From positions 19,635-83,634 of the forward strand of contig NZ_QLTT01000001.1 in the NCBI RefSeq assembly GCF_003269295.1: DNA of 64,000 bases, read 5' to 3'. The translations under genes were made by a program, and so were the position numbers. Every line of letters starts with the position of its first letter. Position 1 is the first letter of the stretch. Source of the stretch: Lentzea atacamensis. GTDB lineage: Bacteria > Actinomycetota > Actinomycetes > Mycobacteriales > Pseudonocardiaceae. The notes under the pieces were generated by a model that searched no databases, was not told the origin of the DNA, and saw nothing but the letters and a program-made list of their open reading frames with translations. Of this stretch, positions 16,406-25,538 are shown one piece after another.

Positions 16406-17554
16406 TTGGTTAACGCGCATCGTGGTGGTGCCGAGCGCACGTCTGAGGCGCAGGCATTGCCCGTCACGATCAAGCCCGACAGGACGCTGCGAGCGAAGAT
16501 CACGGACTCCTGCGGACTGACGTGTACTTTCTGCCACAACGAGGGGACACCGGTCTCCGTGGACAACCGTGGGCGGGGCGGCGGTGAAGGCAGTCGCACG
16601 TTCGTCACGCTCGGGAGGTCTGGTCGTTCGTCGATCTATGCGAACCGCAACGGAGTCGGCTTCCTCGCGTCGACGATGCGTGCGGATGACGAGCTGCGCG
16701 ACGCTTTGACCGTGATGGGGCGCGGCATGGAGCTGGACGAGCTCCACCTCACCGGTGGTGAGCCGACGCTGCACCCCGCCGTCGCGGAGCTGGTGGCGCT
16801 GGGGGCTGAAGCCGGCTTCCGGGTGTGCATGACCTCCAACGGTGAGAACGGGGAGCGTGTCCTGGCCCGCTGCGCGGAGGCGGGTCTCGACCGCATCAAC
16901 TTGAGCATTTTCGGCACCACGCCGGAGGAGCTCGCCGACGTTCAGGAAAGCAGATTCCGTGACATCGGGCTCGCTGCTCGGAAAATCGACGCTCTCGAAC
17001 GCACGATCGAGACGGCGCTGCAAAACGGGGTCAAGGTCAGCGCGAACATCGTCGTGCCGAACGGTGCCCACATCCCGCGTGTGCACCGGCTGTTCGAACG
17101 ATATTCGGACAAGCTCTCGATCCGGTTGCTGAACTCGCTCAGCGATGGAATGGACTCCATCGGGGCCATCAACCAGGTTCTGGACGAGCTCGGCGCGGTG
17201 CCGGTCGCGCATCACATGACGGCAGGCGTCTCCGGCTACCGCACTGAATACGCACTACCGAGTGGCCGGGTCGTCTACTTCAAGAAGATCCGGCCCACCA
17301 GGCTTTCCGTCACCTGCTCCACGTGCCGCTTCCGTGATCCCTCCACCTGTGAGGAGGGCTATTACGGGCTCCGCCTGTACCGGTCCGCAGAGGGCGGCTA
17401 TCTCGTGGGCGTCTGCATTCAGCGGATGGACCTGTGCCTGCCCGTGGAGGAGTTCGTGACGAGCAGTCTGGCGAGCGAGGTCCGGGAGTTGCGCGACCGC
17501 GAGCTCGCCAACCCCGACGAGGTGCTCCGCCATCTGGCCGGCGAATCCGCTTGA
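16406..17554 (+). CDS. Radical SAM enzyme, MoaA-like with C-terminal cysteine cluster
   Basis: The cluster-binding motif CGLTCTFCHNEG gives C36, C40 and C43 of a CxxxCxxC [4Fe-4S] site. LHLTGGEPTLHP is the SAM-binding GGE region. Near the C-terminus CSTCRFRDPSTCEEGYYGLR, with further cysteines in GVCIQRMDLC, recalls the auxiliary-cluster domain of MoaA-type enzymes. The frame is open from 16298, but TTG at 16406 follows GGGGGA by five bases and is my preferred start (382 residues). The enzyme would generate a 5'-deoxyadenosyl radical to modify a small molecule or sugar/nucleotide. It is the first gene of a twelve-gene operon rich in sugar enzymes. The substrate cannot be read from sequence. 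Confidence 0.85.
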   Translation: MVNAHRGGAERTSEAQALPVTIKPDRTLRAKITDSCGLTCTFCHNEGTPVSVDNRGRGGGEGSRTFVTLGRSGRSSIYANRNGVGFLASTMRADDELRDALTVMGRGMELDELHLTGGEPTLHPAVAELVALGAEAGFRVCMTSNGENGERVLARCAEAGLDRINLSIFGTTPEELADVQESRFRDIGLAARKIDALERTIETALQNGVKVSANIVVPNGAHIPRVHRLFERYSDKLSIRLLNSLSDGMDSIGAINQVLDELGAVPVAHHMTAGVSGYRTEYALPSGRVVYFKKIRPTRLSVTCSTCRFRDPSTCEEGYYGLRLYRSAEGGYLVGVCIQRMDLCLPVEEFVTSSLASEVRELRDRELANPDEVLRHLAGESA

Positions 17555-17581
17555 GCTCGACATCCTGAGAGGAAACCGTTC

Positions 17582-18937
17582 ATGTTCGCGCACGAGATCG
17601 CCGTCGTGATCCTCGAGTACAACCGGCACCACCACCTCGACCTGATCCTGGCGAGGCTGGCCGAGCAGGATGTCACACCGGAGAGGTTCCGTGTCATCGT
17701 TGTCGACAACGGCAGCGCTGAGCCGCTGCGCCGTGTCGTCGACGAGTACGCCTCCAAGCTGTCGACCACCTACCTCCGGCTCGAGACGAACGCGGGCCGG
17801 GCGAAGGCGAGGAACATCGGCATAGAGGCCGTCACGGAGCCGGCGATGCTCATCCTCGACGGCGACACCCTGCCGGATCGGGATCTCGTGCGGCGCCACC
17901 TCGACGTGCTCGCTGATCCCGCCGTCGCGGTGAGCCTCGGCGCGCGGCGTGAACACCGGATCAGGACGTTGACGACGCCCTCGCCTCTCATGGGCAGCTC
18001 GTTGTCGACGTTCTCCGCACTGCACGACACCGCACAGCGCGACCTGAGGATCCCGGACATCGAGCAGCCGGTGATCCAGGACAACTTCGACCGGATCGGC
18101 TACTTTTTCCTGTACACGCACAACGTGGCCGTCCGGACCGAGGTCGTCGCCGCTTCGGGCGGGTTCAACGAGGACCTGGACGGCTGGGGCCTGGAGGACC
18201 TCGAGTTCGGGTTCCGGATCCGCGAGGTGTTGTCGGACGGGCAGGTGATGACCTGGTCTCCGCAGGCGGGATCCGCGCACATCCCGCACCTGCGGGACTT
18301 CAACGACAACTTCGGGGAACTCAAGCAGAACCAGACGAAACTGCTCGAGACCTACCGGTCCTTCCACTGGGAGGGGCATCGGTTCGCCTCGCCACTGCTG
18401 GAGTGCCTGCGCATCATCATGATCGAGAGGTTCGCCGAAGCTCTCGGCGTCGACGACGTGCAGCCTGAACTGCCGGAGATCGAGCAGTGGGTCGGAGCTC
18501 TCGAACCGGGTGACACCTGGTTGCTCGGCCTGGGGCGGCTGGGTGGCTGGCGCGACGTCGCCGGGGAGCTGCGTTCGTCCCTCGTGGACTGGCGCGACCG
18601 AGGAGTGCCGAGCTTCTGCGGTACTCAGTTCCTGCGCGACGACCGCTCGTTGCGCAACGTCGTGAACGTCGACGTCTGGCGTGCCCTGCCGTGGCACCAC
18701 GTGTCCGAAGCACTCGCCGAGGCGCGCAGGGTCGCGGAACATCCGGTGTTCGTGGCGACCGCTTCGCATGACGAGCGGTTCGCCGGGCTCGAGCTCGGCA
18801 GGGGGCTCGACGAGTCCGTCCCGCGGTTCGTCGAGGATGCGGAGTGGCTCGCCTCGGCCATCCGCGACCTCGGTCTCGACTGCGAGACGACGCGAACTCC
18901 CGACGCTGTCGCGGTGCGGGTGCGGGAGCGCGCGTGA
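17582..18937 (+). CDS. Family 2 glycosyltransferase with C-terminal extension
   Basis: A 451-residue protein. Residues 1-250 form a GT-A fold: VVILEYNRHHHLDLIL, VIVVDNGSAEPL, ETNAGRAKARNIGIEAV and the metal-binding DGD at 93-95 in LILDGDTLPDRD. LDGWGLEDLEFGFRI corresponds to the acceptor-side ED motif of chondroitin polymerase-like GT2 enzymes. The last 170 residues have no recognised domain and may bind the acceptor. GAGAGGAAA precedes the ATG. It lies 27 bases after the radical SAM gene and overlaps the transporter gene by GTGA. It probably adds a sugar to the product's core. Confidence 0.85.
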   Translation: MFAHEIAVVILEYNRHHHLDLILARLAEQDVTPERFRVIVVDNGSAEPLRRVVDEYASKLSTTYLRLETNAGRAKARNIGIEAVTEPAMLILDGDTLPDRDLVRRHLDVLADPAVAVSLGARREHRIRTLTTPSPLMGSSLSTFSALHDTAQRDLRIPDIEQPVIQDNFDRIGYFFLYTHNVAVRTEVVAASGGFNEDLDGWGLEDLEFGFRIREVLSDGQVMTWSPQAGSAHIPHLRDFNDNFGELKQNQTKLLETYRSFHWEGHRFASPLLECLRIIMIERFAEALGVDDVQPELPEIEQWVGALEPGDTWLLGLGRLGGWRDVAGELRSSLVDWRDRGVPSFCGTQFLRDDRSLRNVVNVDVWRALPWHHVSEALAEARRVAEHPVFVATASHDERFAGLELGRGLDESVPRFVEDAEWLASAIRDLGLDCETTRTPDAVAVRVRERA

Positions 18938-20154
18938 CGGCAGCGATCACGTCCGCCACGAGGAGGTCGTGGCCGTTCTACGTGGCGGCCTGGGTGGACT
19001 CGTTGGGGGCGGGACTGTTCCTGCCCGTTTCGATGCTCTACTTCATCCGCGTGGTGGGCTTGCCCGAGTGGCAGGTGGGCACGTTCATCTCCTTGTCGGG
19101 TGTGGTCGCGCTCCTGGTGCCCGCTCTGGTGGGCGCCGTGATCGACCGGGTCGGGCCGTTGCGGATCATCGTCGTGGGCCAGGTCCTGCAAGCCCTGGGC
19201 ACCGCGGCTTACCTGCTGGTCGACGGTCCACTCGGCGTGTTCGTGGTGACCACGGCGTGCGCGGTCGGCCAGCGGGTGTTCTGGTCGTGCTTCTTCGGCC
19301 TCGGCGCGCAGCTGGCCGGCGACGGGCCGAAGGAGAAGTGGTTCTCCATCGCCTCCAGCTCCCAGGCCGCCGGCGCCGGTGTCGGTGGCCTGATGGCGGC
19401 GTTCCTGTTCGTGGCCAACAGTACGGCGAGCTACGTGCTGCTGATCCTGCTCAACGCGGCGAGTTTCGCGGTGTCCGCCTTGTTGATGCTCGCGGTCCGC
19501 GGTGCGGCGAGCACCTCGCCCGGCCCGTCCACTGAGGACGCTGCCACCGGTGGTTACCGCGCGGTGCTGCGGGACCGGCGCTATCTCCTGATCATCGTGC
19601 TCGGCACGGTGCTGGCGGTGCCGAGCACGTTCTTCGCGTCGGGGCTGCCGGTCTACCTGAACCAGGAGCTGCACGCGCCCTCGTGGATCAGCGGTGCGCT
19701 GCTGACGATGGTGACGGTGTTGATGGTCGCGTTGCAGGCGTACGCCGTGCACCTCGTGCGCGGGCTGCGTCGCACCACCACCCTCGCGATCTGCGCGTTC
19801 ATGTGGGCCGGTTGGGCAACGGCAATGGCCGCCGCGCCGGCCCTGGGCGGCTCGTCCCTGGTGGTGTTCCTGTTCGCGGCGACCGGGATCTACGTCCTCG
19901 CGGACCTGCTCCACGGCCCGATCGTCAACGCGCTCGTGGAGCACATCGCGCCGGTGCGGATGAAGGGTCGCTACCTGGCTGTTTTCCAGTACTCGTACAA
20001 CCTCGCGGCGATCGTGGCGCCGCTGCTGGTGGCCGCGTTCGCATGGGGCGCGGCGGCACCGTGGCTGATCTTCGTCGCGCTCAGCGGCGGATCCGGCCTG
20101 CTCTTCCTGAAGCTCGAATTGGGGGAACGCGATGTGGAGGAAGACCGAAGTTGA
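18934..20154 (+). CDS. MFS transporter (first of two in the cluster)
   Basis: A 406-residue major facilitator superfamily protein with about twelve hydrophobic segments and typical loops such as GAVIDRVGPLRIIVVGQV between helices 2 and 3. The start GTG overlaps the glycosyltransferase stop (GTGA), so I prefer it to the longer frame from 18844. Transporters of this kind in biosynthetic clusters usually export the product and give self-protection. That role here is inferred from position. The 3' end overlaps the next gene by 23 bases. Confidence 0.82.
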   Translation: MTAAITSATRRSWPFYVAAWVDSLGAGLFLPVSMLYFIRVVGLPEWQVGTFISLSGVVALLVPALVGAVIDRVGPLRIIVVGQVLQALGTAAYLLVDGPLGVFVVTTACAVGQRVFWSCFFGLGAQLAGDGPKEKWFSIASSSQAAGAGVGGLMAAFLFVANSTASYVLLILLNAASFAVSALLMLAVRGAASTSPGPSTEDAATGGYRAVLRDRRYLLIIVLGTVLAVPSTFFASGLPVYLNQELHAPSWISGALLTMVTVLMVALQAYAVHLVRGLRRTTTLAICAFMWAGWATAMAAAPALGGSSLVVFLFAATGIYVLADLLHGPIVNALVEHIAPVRMKGRYLAVFQYSYNLAAIVAPLLVAAFAWGAAAPWLIFVALSGGSGLLFLKLELGERDVEEDRS

Positions 20155-21454
20155 ACAGGGCAGCAAGGCGTTGGTGTACTGCACCTTCGACGGTGTCGCC
20201 AACCTCTACCACGGTATCGGGACGCAGACCAGGTACCTGATCTCGTGCCTGGGGAGCAGCGGTGCCGAGCTGGTCGACGCCATCGGCGAGTTTGACGTGC
20301 ACCTGCTCGTACCGGATGCGAGCTATTCCCGTCCTGGCTACGCGATCAACGAGAGCTTGCTGGCCGAGAACCGGGAGAAGATCGCGAATGCGGGCGTGAC
20401 GTTGTGGGAGCTTGCCCACGACGACTCCCGGCTGTTCCACATCGCAAAATGGCACCAGCTGTGCGCGGAAGCGGCGAAGGTCGTGCGACAGCTCGTCGAC
20501 AGGTATGACAAGGTGCTGGTGGCGGCAGTGGACGCGATCTTCTGCGTGCTCGCCGATCACCTGGACCGGGAGCTGGAGCCGAGCCAGTGGGAGCGAACCC
20601 AGCTGGTGTACGCGCTCTACAGCAGTTCCCGGATCCCGGGCACGTCGCACACCCCCGGCAGGGACGAGGGCGAGGCCGCGTGCGTGGCGAGGGCGAACAC
20701 CGACGCGAGGGTGTTCCTCGCCGATGTCGGCAGCTACTTCTCCCGTCACCTGGTCGAGGACTTCGGACTCGACCCGACCCGGCTGCTGCCGTTCACCCAG
20801 GCGCTGAGCCTCGGCGATCCCGAGCTGACGCGCCGCGACCGCGCCGAAGCCCTCGCCGAGGTCACGTCCTGGGGGATTCCCACCGACCGGCCGATCGTAC
20901 TGTCCCTGGGACGGGCTGACCCGATCAAGGGACTCGACCGTGCCATCCGCGCGGTCACGCCGTTGCGAGACCGCATCCACTTCGTGCTGATCGCGGTTCC
21001 CTACACGCAGGACGACCCGGAGATTGCGAAGTACCGGGCCATGCTCGCGGAGTCCGGCCTGCGGCACACGTTCGTGACGCAGTTCGACCGCGGTCTGCCG
21101 CGCAGTCTGTGCTCTCTCGACGAGACGGTTGCCGTGTTGTCCGCGTCGTTGGGCGAGCCGTGCGGTCAGGTCCCGCAGGAGGCTGCGCTCTGGGCTGATG
21201 GTGGCGGCCCAGTCGTGATCGTGCCGGACGAAGGAGGGCTTGCGGCGCAGATCGTGCCCGATGTGACAGGTCTGGTGTTCCCGCAGGGCGACATCCCGGC
21301 GATGACCGAGAAGGTCGAGATCGTGCTCGACCTCCCGAGCAGCGACCGGGTGCGGATGTGTGCGGCCGCAGTCGAGAAGGTCCGCGCGGAGCGGGACTTC
21401 ACCAGGTCGTTGAGGGAGTTCCTCGACGCCGCGTGGGCGGTGGACCGTGCCTGA
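20132..21454 (+). CDS. GT4-like glycosyltransferase
   Basis: A 440-residue GT-B fold protein. The N-terminal domain has VANLYHGIGTQTRYLISCL, the glycine-rich loop seen in GT4 enzymes. The C-terminal domain has PIVLSLGRADPIKGLDRAIR, then SASLGEPCGQVPQEAALW and the GGLAAQIV segment in the place of the nucleotide-binding E-x7-E region. It would transfer a sugar from a nucleotide donor with retention of configuration. It overlaps the preceding MFS gene by 23 bases and the epimerase gene by eight. With the GT2 enzyme this gives at least two glycosylation steps. Confidence 0.8.
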   Translation: MWRKTEVEQGSKALVYCTFDGVANLYHGIGTQTRYLISCLGSSGAELVDAIGEFDVHLLVPDASYSRPGYAINESLLAENREKIANAGVTLWELAHDDSRLFHIAKWHQLCAEAAKVVRQLVDRYDKVLVAAVDAIFCVLADHLDRELEPSQWERTQLVYALYSSSRIPGTSHTPGRDEGEAACVARANTDARVFLADVGSYFSRHLVEDFGLDPTRLLPFTQALSLGDPELTRRDRAEALAEVTSWGIPTDRPIVLSLGRADPIKGLDRAIRAVTPLRDRIHFVLIAVPYTQDDPEIAKYRAMLAESGLRHTFVTQFDRGLPRSLCSLDETVAVLSASLGEPCGQVPQEAALWADGGGPVVIVPDEGGLAAQIVPDVTGLVFPQGDIPAMTEKVEIVLDLPSSDRVRMCAAAVEKVRAERDFTRSLREFLDAAWAVDRA

Positions 21455-22415
21455 GTCGACCGTGCTCGTCGTGGGAGGCGCCGGGTTCATCGGCTCCAAC
21501 CTCGTGCGGTACTGGCTGCGGAAGCACCCGCGGGACCGGGTGGTGTCGCTCACGAGTGGAAGGCGCGTGAGCCCAGGCCACACCGGAGCGCAGGACGTCG
21601 TCTGCAACCTCGGCGAGCCGGACGGGCTGAAGCAGGTGCTGACCGAGCAGTCGGTAGACATCGTGATCAACTGCGGCGGTTGGTCCGACAACGGACGGGC
21701 GGTGCGCGACCCCTTGGCCTGTTTCGAGGCGAACGTCGCGCGTTGCATGGCCGTGCTCGAGGCTTGCCGGACAACCGGTGTGCGCCACTACCACCAGGTG
21801 TCCTCCGCCGAGGTCTACGGCGACCTGTCCGTTGCCGCCGGCGTCGACGAGTCGGCCCCGCTGCGGCCGCTGACCCCGTACAGCTCCACCAAGGCCGCTG
21901 CCGACCAGCTGGCGTTGTCGTACGGCCACACCTACGGGCTGGCTGTGACGATCACCCTGTCCTCCAACAACTACGGCCCAGCGCAACTCCCGGAGAAGGT
22001 CATCCCCAGGTTCGTCACGAGAGCGTTGCTCGGGCTGACGCTGCCGGTGTTCGAGTCGCCCGGATCGAGCCGCGAATGGCTGCACGTGCGGGATCACTGC
22101 CAAGCGATCGACCGGATCATCTCGGCCGGCACACCAGGAGAGCGTTACAACGTGGGTGGTGGCGTGAACGCGGGAGCGCACGAGATCGCCGACGCCGTGC
22201 TCGACTTCCTGGGGCTGCCTGCTGACCGCAAGGTCACGGTTCCGGCCCGGCCGGCACTTCTGAACCGCACCGCGGTCGACTCGACGAAGGTGCGCACCGA
22301 GGTGGGGTGGAGGCCGGAGAAGGACTTCGCGGCAGGCCTCAAGGAAACGATCCAATGGTACGTCGACAACCGGGACTGGTGGCTTCCGCACGTCGAGGCA
22401 CAGGGGGAGAAATGA
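21447..22415 (+). CDS. NAD-dependent sugar-nucleotide epimerase/dehydratase
   Basis: A 322-residue extended short-chain dehydrogenase. The Rossmann motif GGAGFIGSN lies at the N-terminus. HQVSSAEVYGD and PYSSTKAAADQLAL carry the catalytic serine and the YxxxK pair. SSNNYGPAQLPEKVIPRFV and EWLHVRDHCQAI are hallmark stretches of the dTDP-glucose 4,6-dehydratase branch. It would oxidise a nucleotide sugar at C4 and then dehydrate or epimerise it. The next gene is a sugar-phosphate nucleotidyltransferase overlapping by ATGA, so the two probably make one activated sugar. Whether the sugar is CDP-, UDP- or dTDP-linked cannot be decided from this gene. Confidence 0.88.
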   Translation: MPESTVLVVGGAGFIGSNLVRYWLRKHPRDRVVSLTSGRRVSPGHTGAQDVVCNLGEPDGLKQVLTEQSVDIVINCGGWSDNGRAVRDPLACFEANVARCMAVLEACRTTGVRHYHQVSSAEVYGDLSVAAGVDESAPLRPLTPYSSTKAAADQLALSYGHTYGLAVTITLSSNNYGPAQLPEKVIPRFVTRALLGLTLPVFESPGSSREWLHVRDHCQAIDRIISAGTPGERYNVGGGVNAGAHEIADAVLDFLGLPADRKVTVPARPALLNRTAVDSTKVRTEVGWRPEKDFAAGLKETIQWYVDNRDWWLPHVEAQGEK

Positions 22416-23233
22416 AGGTAGTTCTGTTTTGCGGGGGCTACGGCATGCGGATGCGCAGCAGTGCGCACGACGACGTCCCCAAGCCGATGCAACTCGTGGG
22501 ACCCCGGCCGCTGTTGTGGCACATCATGCGGTACTACGCCCACTTCGGACACACTGACTTCATCCTCTGTCTCGGCTACGGCGCACAACACGTGAAGGAC
22601 TACTTCCTGCACTATCGCGAGACCTCGTCGAACGACTTCGTCTTGCAAGACGGTGAAGTCGAGCTGTTCTCGACCGACATCAGCGACTGGAGGATCACGT
22701 TCGCCGACACCGGGGTGGAAACCCCCATCGGGGAGAGGCTGCGCCGGGTCAGGCACCACCTCGGTGATGACGAGGTGTTCCTCGCCAACTACTCCGACGT
22801 GCTGAGCGACGCGCCGTTGGACATCATGATCGATCGCCTGGTGGCAAGCGACAACGCGGCGTCCATGCTCGTGGTGCCACCACAGTCCTCGTTCCACTGC
22901 GTCCAGCTCGACGAGGCCTCCACGGTTACCTCGCTGGCGCTCGTGAGCGAACTTCCGGTGTGGGAGAACGGCGGCTTCTTCGTGCTGAGGCAGGAGATCT
23001 TCGACAAGCTCCCGGTGGGTGGAGATCTCGTGGACGACGTGTGCGGTGCGCTCGTGCGGGAAGGCAGACTGCTCGCACACCGGCATCGCGGGTTCTGGCA
23101 GTCGGCGGACACGGTCAAGGAGCGCATCCGGCTCGAGGCCTCGTACGCCTCGGGTGAGCGGCCCTGGATGATGTGGGAACACGAGCCGAGTCCGGCGCCG
23201 GTGCCCCTGTTGGAGGAGGCCTGGTCGTCATGA
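22412..23233 (+). CDS. Sugar-1-phosphate nucleotidyltransferase (cytidylyltransferase-like)
   Basis: A 273-residue nucleotidyltransferase. VVLFCGGYGMRMR is the signature nucleotide-binding loop and PKPMQLVGPRPLLWHIMRYY the lysine-containing second motif. ANYSDVLSD and WENGGFFVLRQEI complete the fold. FCGGYG and HIMRYYAHFGHTDFILCLGY look closest to glucose-1-phosphate cytidylyltransferases (RfbF/AscA type), which would give a CDP-sugar. The assignment of CTP over dTTP or UTP is by resemblance only. It is coupled to the epimerase upstream and to the PIG-L deacetylase downstream by ATGA overlaps. Confidence 0.82.
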   Translation: MKVVLFCGGYGMRMRSSAHDDVPKPMQLVGPRPLLWHIMRYYAHFGHTDFILCLGYGAQHVKDYFLHYRETSSNDFVLQDGEVELFSTDISDWRITFADTGVETPIGERLRRVRHHLGDDEVFLANYSDVLSDAPLDIMIDRLVASDNAASMLVVPPQSSFHCVQLDEASTVTSLALVSELPVWENGGFFVLRQEIFDKLPVGGDLVDDVCGALVREGRLLAHRHRGFWQSADTVKERIRLEASYASGERPWMMWEHEPSPAPVPLLEEAWSS

Positions 23234-23877
23234 TGCGCTTCGACCTCGGCCAACCGGACACGCTGGTGCTGCTCGGTGCTCACTGCGACGACATCGCGAT
23301 CGGCGCAGGAGGTCTGCTGCTCTCACTGTGCAGGCGTTGGCCCGGCATCGAGGTGAGAGCCCTCGTTCTGACGGGCATGGGTACCGAACGCGAGATGGAG
23401 GAGCAGAAGGCGCTGGCTTCGCTGTGCCCTCGCGCCAGCCTCGACCTCACCGTGCTCGACCTGCCGGACGGCCGGATGCCTTCGCGGTGGGAGGAGGTCA
23501 AATCTGCACTGGAGGTGGTGAGGTCCGAGATCGCGGAGCAGGCGGTGGTGATCGGGCCGCACCGGGGCGATGCCCACCAGGACCACCGCTGTCTCGCTGA
23601 GATCGTGCCGAGCGTGTTCCGCGGCCACTTGCTGCTCGGCTACGAGATCGTCAAGTGGGACGCCGATCTGGGCCAGCCGTCGGTCTTCTTCCCGCTCGAC
23701 GACGAGGTCGCGGAGGAGAAGGTCGAGGTGCTGCACGCGCACTACCGCTCCCAGGTCGGGCGGCAGTGGTTCGACCGGGAGGCATTCCTCGGTCTGGCCC
23801 GCCTGCGCGGAGTGCAGAGCCGCAGCCGGTACGCGGAGGCCTTCTACACCGACAAGGTGGTTCTCGGTGGCGGTTGA
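23230..23877 (+). CDS. PIG-L family N-deacetylase
   Basis: A 215-residue metal-dependent deacetylase of the PIG-L/LmbE family. The N-terminal motif is GAHCDDIAIGAGG, with H18, D20 and D21 as metal and catalytic residues; the usual proline of AHPDD is a cysteine here. GPHRGDAHQDHR gives the third zinc histidine. Family members remove acetyl groups from N-acetylglucosamine-containing compounds such as mycothiol precursors or teicoplanin-type glycosides. In this operon it would expose an amine on an amino sugar. The ATG overlaps the nucleotidyltransferase stop (ATGA). Confidence 0.88.
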   Translation: MMRFDLGQPDTLVLLGAHCDDIAIGAGGLLLSLCRRWPGIEVRALVLTGMGTEREMEEQKALASLCPRASLDLTVLDLPDGRMPSRWEEVKSALEVVRSEIAEQAVVIGPHRGDAHQDHRCLAEIVPSVFRGHLLLGYEIVKWDADLGQPSVFFPLDDEVAEEKVEVLHAHYRSQVGRQWFDREAFLGLARLRGVQSRSRYAEAFYTDKVVLGGG

Positions 23878-25036
23878 CGTGACCTCGAAGACCTCGCCGA
23901 GGTGGTTCGGCCCGGCACGTTGGGCGGTGGCCGCGGTCTTCGGGTTCAACGGGTTCCAGTTCAGCACCTGGACCAGCCGCGTGCCCGCGATCGCCACGCA
24001 GGTGGAAGCCGACGCGGGAGGACTCGGTATCGCGCTGACGGTCTCCGCGGTGGGCATGCTCGTCGCAACCCCGTTCGCGGGCCGTGTCCGCGCGTGGTTG
24101 GGGCCGCGGTGGTCCGTGCTGGTTCCGGCCTCGGGCGCGGCGTTGTTGCTGCCGGCCGTCGGGCTGGTGCGGACCGTGACCCAGTTGGCCTGTGTCCTGT
24201 TCGTCCTGAGCGGGTTCGTCGGCATCATGAACGTCGCGAGCAACCTCAGCGGCCTGGCGATCGCGCGGGACCTCAACCGGCCCGTGATGCCGTTCTTCTA
24301 CGGCGTCGCCGGCCTTGCCGGGTTCGGTGGTGCCGGAGCCTCGTCCTTCCTGGCGCACGCCGGGTGGTCGCCCTTGGAACACTTCACTGCGGCTTCCGCG
24401 TTCTCGCTGCTCCTGTTGGCGTGCTCAGCCCGGTTCCTACCGGTGTTCGACGAGCCGGACCGGGCTGAACACGTGCGAGGCGGGCGTGCACGCGTGCAGA
24501 GACGGGTGCTGGGCTTCGCGGTCGCGGCATTCGTGATCACCTTGGCGGAGTCGACCGCGTACGACTGGTTCGGACTGCTGTTGACCCGTGAACGCGGTGT
24601 GACCGAAGCCGCGACGGCGTCAGGACTGGCGGTGCTGTCACTCGTCGTCGCGGGACTGCGGCTGGTGGGCGAGCGCGTCGAGGCGGTCGTACCCACCAGG
24701 GTCCTGCTGATCGGCGGCGCGGCGCTCGCCGCGTCCGGAATGGTCCTGATCGCCACAAACGCGTTGCCCGGCTTCGTGGTCGCCGCATACGCGGTGGTCG
24801 GTGCAGGTGTCGCCTACCTCTATCCGGCGGTGGTCGGGCAGATCAACTCCGGTACCGCGACGCAGACGAACATGTCGGTCGTCGCATGGGCCAACTCGCT
24901 CGGTTACGCGGTCGGGCCGATCTTGGTGGGCACGCTCGCCGAGCGGCTTTCCATCACAACCGGTGTGCTTGTGGTGGCCTGCGTGCTCGTGGCAGGAATA
25001 TCGATCACATTACCCATGACGGCGCGGAGGCGTTGA
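23867..25036 (+). CDS. MFS transporter (second of the cluster)
   Basis: A 389-residue protein with about twelve hydrophobic helices (FGFNGFQFSTWTSRVPAIAT, then LSGFVGIMNVASNLSGLAIA and YAVVGAGVAYLYPAVV). FSTWTSRVP and the general pattern resemble the fucose/YbjJ-type MFS branch rather than the drug-efflux type of the first transporter. GTG at 23867 is chosen because it overlaps the PIG-L stop; GTG at 23879 is possible. It could import a precursor or export product. The substrate is unknown. Confidence 0.8.
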   Translation: MAVDVTSKTSPRWFGPARWAVAAVFGFNGFQFSTWTSRVPAIATQVEADAGGLGIALTVSAVGMLVATPFAGRVRAWLGPRWSVLVPASGAALLLPAVGLVRTVTQLACVLFVLSGFVGIMNVASNLSGLAIARDLNRPVMPFFYGVAGLAGFGGAGASSFLAHAGWSPLEHFTAASAFSLLLLACSARFLPVFDEPDRAEHVRGGRARVQRRVLGFAVAAFVITLAESTAYDWFGLLLTRERGVTEAATASGLAVLSLVVAGLRLVGERVEAVVPTRVLLIGGAALAASGMVLIATNALPGFVVAAYAVVGAGVAYLYPAVVGQINSGTATQTNMSVVAWANSLGYAVGPILVGTLAERLSITTGVLVVACVLVAGISITLPMTARRR

Positions 25037-25037
25037 G

Positions 25038-25538
25038 ATGGTGCACGAACGTCGTAGCAGCGTGCTGGACCTGGTGACTGGTCGCTATCTGACGCCGAGG
25101 GGCGCGGAAGTGCCCGTGGACCGGATCGAGCGGCGGGATGGAGCGCTGTTCTTCGCTGTTCCCGAGGCTGACAACCCCCGGCTTCAGACGCTCGAGTGCT
25201 GGGTGCTGCCAAGCCGCCGGCTGCGCGTCTGCCGTTGGACGCTTGCGCCGGACGCCACGGTGACCGATGCGGACTTCGACTACTACGTCGACTTCTGCCA
25301 GGTCGAGTCCGTTGCGGATCGTTTCGTGATGGTGGACGACTACGTGGACATTAAGGTGTGGCAGGGACGACGGCTCGCTGTCGACGATGTGGACGAGCTC
25401 ATTGCAGCCCTCGGCGTCGGCTTCATCGAGCCTCGCGAGGCTCAAGTCGCTGTGGAGACCGCATTCGAGGTCGCGGTCGAGCTCACGGGCTTGGAGTTGT
25501 CCGTGCTCACGTGGCTCAAGCAGGAGGGGTGGAATTGA
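25038..25538 (+). CDS. DUF402 phosphohydrolase (FomD-like)
   Basis: A 166-residue protein of the DUF402 family. DFDYYVDFCQVESVADRFVM, DDYVDIKVWQGRRL and VDDVDELIAAL correspond to the conserved core with aspartates that bind metal. Known DUF402 enzymes hydrolyse nucleoside di- or triphosphates, and FomD of fosfomycin biosynthesis releases CMP from a cytidylylated phosphonate. In this operon it lies between a cytidylyltransferase-like gene and a cytidine deaminase, so a CMP-releasing role is an attractive inference. The start follows the MFS stop by one base, and TTGA overlaps link it to the deaminase gene. Confidence 0.78.
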   Translation: MVHERRSSVLDLVTGRYLTPRGAEVPVDRIERRDGALFFAVPEADNPRLQTLECWVLPSRRLRVCRWTLAPDATVTDADFDYYVDFCQVESVADRFVMVDDYVDIKVWQGRRLAVDDVDELIAALGVGFIEPREAQVAVETAFEVAVELTGLELSVLTWLKQEGWN